DNA of 64,000 nucleotides from Ptychodera flava (taxonomy: Eukaryota > Hemichordata > Enteropneusta > Ptychoderidae): contig NC_091932.1 in assembly GCF_041260155.1 (NCBI RefSeq), forward strand, positions 9,976,804 through 10,040,803, in the 5' to 3' direction. The position numbers and the translations under genes are program-made. Below, piece by piece: positions 58,295-64,000 of the stretch; position 1 is the first letter of the stretch; every line of letters begins with the position of its first letter. The notes beneath the pieces were generated by a model. That model saw nothing but the letters and a program-made list of their open reading frames with translations, had not been told where the DNA came from and searched no databases.

Positions 58295-58675
58295 CTACGT
58301 GACAAACTGGAAAACTGTAGAAGCTCTTCAGCCACGTATTCGAGGAGGAGACATAGTTGAGATGAAACGATCTGGAGGCGACATACATTCCGGGATATAC
58401 ATTGGCAATGGTATGTTAATACATATCTCCGTCTCAAAATCCACGGGGAAAATTGCAGTCGTAGAAGAAAGTCTCGGCGACGCAGCTTGCGAAGACAGGG
58501 TCCGTGTAAACAATGACACTGATCGGAAATTTCCTCCCTTGTCCGAAGAGACGATAGTCGGACGAGCCAAAGATCACGTGGGTGTTACTTATAGAATTGG
58601 AGGTATGGAGGAGACGAGTCGCAACTTTTCCATCATGTGCAGATACGGTGGCAGCCGGGTTGAACACGAAGGATG
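58295..58675 (+). CDS. LRAT / H-rev107-type domain protein, internal exon
   Basis: The acceptor CTCTCACAG precedes 58295, and the likely donor GGATG|GTTAGT follows 58675. The frame reads YVTNWKTVEALQPRIRGGDI, then VEMKRSGGDIHSGIYIGNGM and LIHIS. This matches the LRAT/PLAAT fold: GD-I-E start, catalytic-type His in HSGIYIG, then LIHIS. Further on RVRVNNDTDRKFPPLSEETI corresponds to the family's RVNN-D-KY-PLP segment, and CRYGG to LRYG. The family uses a Cys in NCEHFV as nucleophile. Here the aligned segment is TSRNFSIMC, with Ser at the Cys place, so classic acyltransferase or phospholipase chemistry is doubtful. Neighbouring exons were not found. Membrane attachment cannot be judged. Confidence 0.7.
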
Positions 58676-58811
58676 GTTAGTATTTGTGTTATCAGCCATT
58701 CTTAGACGGCGTCGATAGATTTTATCAATATTCTAGAACTTTAAAAAACAACATTTTTCCGCAATCGAAATCTATACCCCTCCCTGTGTTACGCGTTTCT
58801 TCTCTATCGAT

Positions 58812-61395
<2,584 letters not shown>

Positions 61396-63221
61396 TTAAG
61401 AATGCCGTTTGGTGATTATGAGACTTGCAGCAGAAAGCAATCCAAAAACAGCCGCCGTGTAAAATGTGACGTCAGCGGTTCCTGTCAAGTCATACAGAGC
61501 ACCTGTAAGAAAGTATAAAGACCTTATTGTATGAGCTTCCTTGAGAATATTACCATGAAAATATGTGCACCAGATAAGTCCATTAGGAATTGTTCGTAAC
61601 AGGATTATGAGCCTAAGCGGAAAGCATGAAAGTGCCATCGACTTTTTTCTGTAAGTTACATTTTTATTAATGTTGATGCAAACGGTTATCCGAATCGTAC
61701 AAACTTGAAAAAACCCGAATATTTCAAGGCGCGAATCTCAAACATTGACATCTCACGACCGTTTCGGATTTGATGGGAGGCGATTCGAAGGCCTCTTACA
61801 AGAACAATACGTGTCGACGAACGTTCGATCTTCGGAACATAAAATTCAGACATGTCAGTGGGCCAGTTGAATGTTAACTTCTCCCAATGGATTTAATAAG
61901 TTGTTTATCTATTTTGGTGAGATCAGCGCACAAGTGACACGTCAAAATATGGGCCGGTTGTATGAAAATGTATCATTTAAGGTAGTATACGCCTCGACAG
62001 TGAAAGACAGGCCTAATTTTTTGCGTAAACTTTCCTCAAACTTCAAAATATTCTCTTACCAAGTAAATAGCAGGGGGTCACAATGCAAAGTTTGGTACTA
62101 GGGGAACAAAGCACCCAACATTTACCGATGTTTATAATTCTAAATGGTAGCCATCTTTGTATTAACTCTACGAGCAAAATAAAACGTTTAATTCTTGAAA
62201 ACACTTAGACTGTGAAATCTTTTTCTTACCCCTAAAGCTGTAAAATAAATGCACCCACAAGTGGTAGATCAGAAAAATATAGAAAATAGAGGAGAGTCCC
62301 AGAATCTATCTGTCCCCGGGGCGCATTCTACCTTAAAAGAGTTCACAAAAGCGTGCCCTATTCAACCCCTATCTTCCGGACTGAACTTTATCGATTCTTA
62401 AGAAATTATGTTATTAAATCATTACCTTCTTAACGTTACCTACCTGATACTGCTATTCCAATTGCAGCACCGATTCCCATAGCAAAAAGGTCCAATCCAA
62501 ATGCACTTGCTACGTGCTTTCTTTCTACAGCATCTTTAAAAATCACGAAGTGAAGAGAATTAAATAAACCACAGGTGAGACCTATACACACACTCAATAT
62601 CAGAAGCTCTCTGTAGGTTGTTATGAAGACGAGTGTTAAGAGCAGCGCACTATACGTAACAACGCTTCCCCAGAACTTACTCAGGTGATATTACTCTCAA
62701 ATCGATGAACCAGCCGTATATCAGTCTTATAGATAATGCAGCAGCTCCAACAACAGTATTAAGAAGCGAAGCGTCGACTCTATCTACACCAATTTCATCA
62801 AGACGTTGCATAAAGAAAGTGATGAAAATTCCACTGGCAGCGCCGATAAATCCTATGGCCAACGTGATCCCCATGATGCTAGGCTGTAGGTAGATGATGT
62901 GAAAACCGAAAAGGCGAACGAATCGCAGACAACGATGTTCTCTGTCAAGGGACTTCCCGTCCTGTCTGGCGATTTTTTCATTTGAACATAGAGGGCGGAG
63001 TAACGCCCCTGCCACACTAAGGTTTGCACTCATTGCAGAGAGAATAATGAGCGTTCCCCGCCAACCATAACCCTGGATGAGTATTTGGCAAAGGGGTGGT
63101 AAACCCATTATACCAAGTCCGTAGCCTGCCGTCGCCAATGCATTGGCCAAACCATGTCGTTTTTCGAAATACTTTCCGAGCAGAGAGAAAGATGGCAAGA
63201 AAGACAGCGATAAACCGAAAT
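61396..63221 (-). CDS. SLC16-like: SLC16-like (monocarboxylate-transporter-type) MFS protein, C-terminal exons, one frame break
   Basis: Minus-strand exons 63221-62444 and 61502-61396 have GT-AG borders; upstream exons are outside or unplaced. The start FGLSLSFLPSFSLLGKYFEK, then RHGLANALATAGYGLGIMG, is the SLC16 signature of about helices 4-5. A short charged loop (SNEKIARQDGKSLDREH) separates the two halves. GVDRVDASLLNTVVGAAALS and GWFIDL match helix 8. The last exon gives GALYDLTGTADVTFYTAAVF and ends ITKRHS. It is likely a plasma-membrane carrier of small monocarboxylates or related solutes; substrate not predictable. Near 62680 the frame breaks: TCACCTGAG has one C too many, so VIS continues as LSKFWGSVVTYSALLL one frame over. 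An apparent donor GA|GTAAGT there is probably accidental because coding sequence resumes at once. Confidence 0.85.
61977..62336. mobile_element. MITE with TTAAGGTAG ends in the last intron of the SLC16-like gene
   Basis: The left end TTAAGGTAGTATACGCC and the right end GGCGCATTCTACCTTAA are inverted repeats with TTAA at both outer edges, 360 bp in all. A diverged copy is at 48965-49320. Confidence 0.75.
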
Positions 63222-64000
63222 CTGAAAAAAAGACAGCGATTGAAAGAATGTTAGTTCCCTATGATTGACAAAGATGGAACACGTACATTAGTCTAAAAGC
63301 AAAGTAACATATTGTGTTATTGAGCAACGTGTCTTCATTTGAATGGAATTATTTAGGATTTCGCTCGTCATCGGACATATAGAAAACTCGTACAAATACT
63401 TTAAGACATTCTACCTGCAAACATTATTTTCTTGGGGGTGGGGGCTTTCCGTCGACCCTCCAAGACTAGATGGAGAGGAATATGACTATCAATGATATAG
63501 TTTACCAGAGTTTGCTAAAATAGTGCATTATCCAGAGACTCATCGACACTTCCAAACCGGGGAAAGGCAACGCTCACAGCATTACTCCACGCGAAGGCCT
63601 TTCTGTTTCTAGCACGCAGACTAGGATGCGTAGAGAGAGAGTTCCTGTCGGCTTAAAACTAAGTTGACAGATTTTAAATCCTCTTGTTTAGTTGGAGTCG
63701 AAAAATGTACAAATCTTACTTACGTTTGAATATTCATTCATAAATTTGACTAGTTTGAATCCTCGGTCACTTAGGGAATGGCAATGTACATGCACTTGTA
63801 CAACAGACAATGTACGTATAAAGTGGCCATAATGGAAAAGTGGCCCTAGGCCTGGTAACTGATTCCTGAATAGCCTTAGGGTTGAATTTCAAACCTCTAA
63901 AAATGGTACATGCGCCCCGATTTTATCCGAACGATTGGCTAGAAATAGTTAGATTTCATCTATACTTGTTATACTAGGACTTTTCATTTCACAGGGACAG
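63222..64000. other. No exon placed; upstream intron region of the SLC16-like gene
   Basis: Earlier exons with helices 1-3 must lie upstream on the minus strand. I found no convincing one before the window end. Confidence 0.4.

Overview
The window looks like invertebrate animal nuclear DNA. The genes have many short exons with GT-AG introns, AATAAA signals are present, most of the sequence is non-coding, and LINE fragments, MITEs and microsatellites are dense. The gene families (FOXRED2-like flavoproteins, a PAPS sulfotransferase of the RSRSTAFE type, an SLC16-like transporter, an LRAT-type domain) would suit an invertebrate deuterostome such as a hemichordate or lancelet. That placement is an inference, not something the sequence proves.

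Layout. 1-1777 is a decayed LINE. 2552-12310 (minus) is a sulfotransferase gene whose coding exon is cut in two by an insertion of about 9 kb (2872-11857). The insertion has imperfect terminal inverted repeats and an identical 11-bp repeat on each side; the two coding halves rejoin in frame when it is removed. 13.4-31 kb is repeat-rich: degenerate tandem arrays, paired copies of several dispersed repeats, a fold-back element, a tRNA-derived SINE-like unit and LINE tails. 31007-35187 (minus) and 46437-50466 (plus) are two head-to-head FOXRED2-like oxidoreductase paralogs, nine and eight coding exons, with matching splice sites except one extra intron. 35.2-46 kb between them is gene-free, full of decayed tandem repeats and short hairpins. 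50.8-58.3 kb has microsatellites, MITEs and a possible last exon of a membrane protein (minus, 55249-55455). 58295-58675 (plus) is an LRAT-type domain exon, and 61396-63221 (minus) is the 3' part of an SLC16-like transporter.

The most unusual signal is a scattered set of tiny palindromes, 14 to about 43 bp, that start with CATGG, CACGG, CACAG or a close variant. At least seven are flanked by perfect 7- or 8-bp direct repeats, and two can be compared with an unoccupied relative elsewhere in the window. They behave as mobile DNA although they are only two short inverted ends joined together. Their termini and duplication length recall the P-element superfamily, so they may be excision scars or ultra-short MITEs.

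The two FOXRED2-like genes are clear paralogs, but I see no pathway linking the other genes. Both FOXRED2-like genes and the transporter carry one single-base frame break in otherwise intact coding sequence. That pattern suggests either base-level assembly errors or very recent decay.
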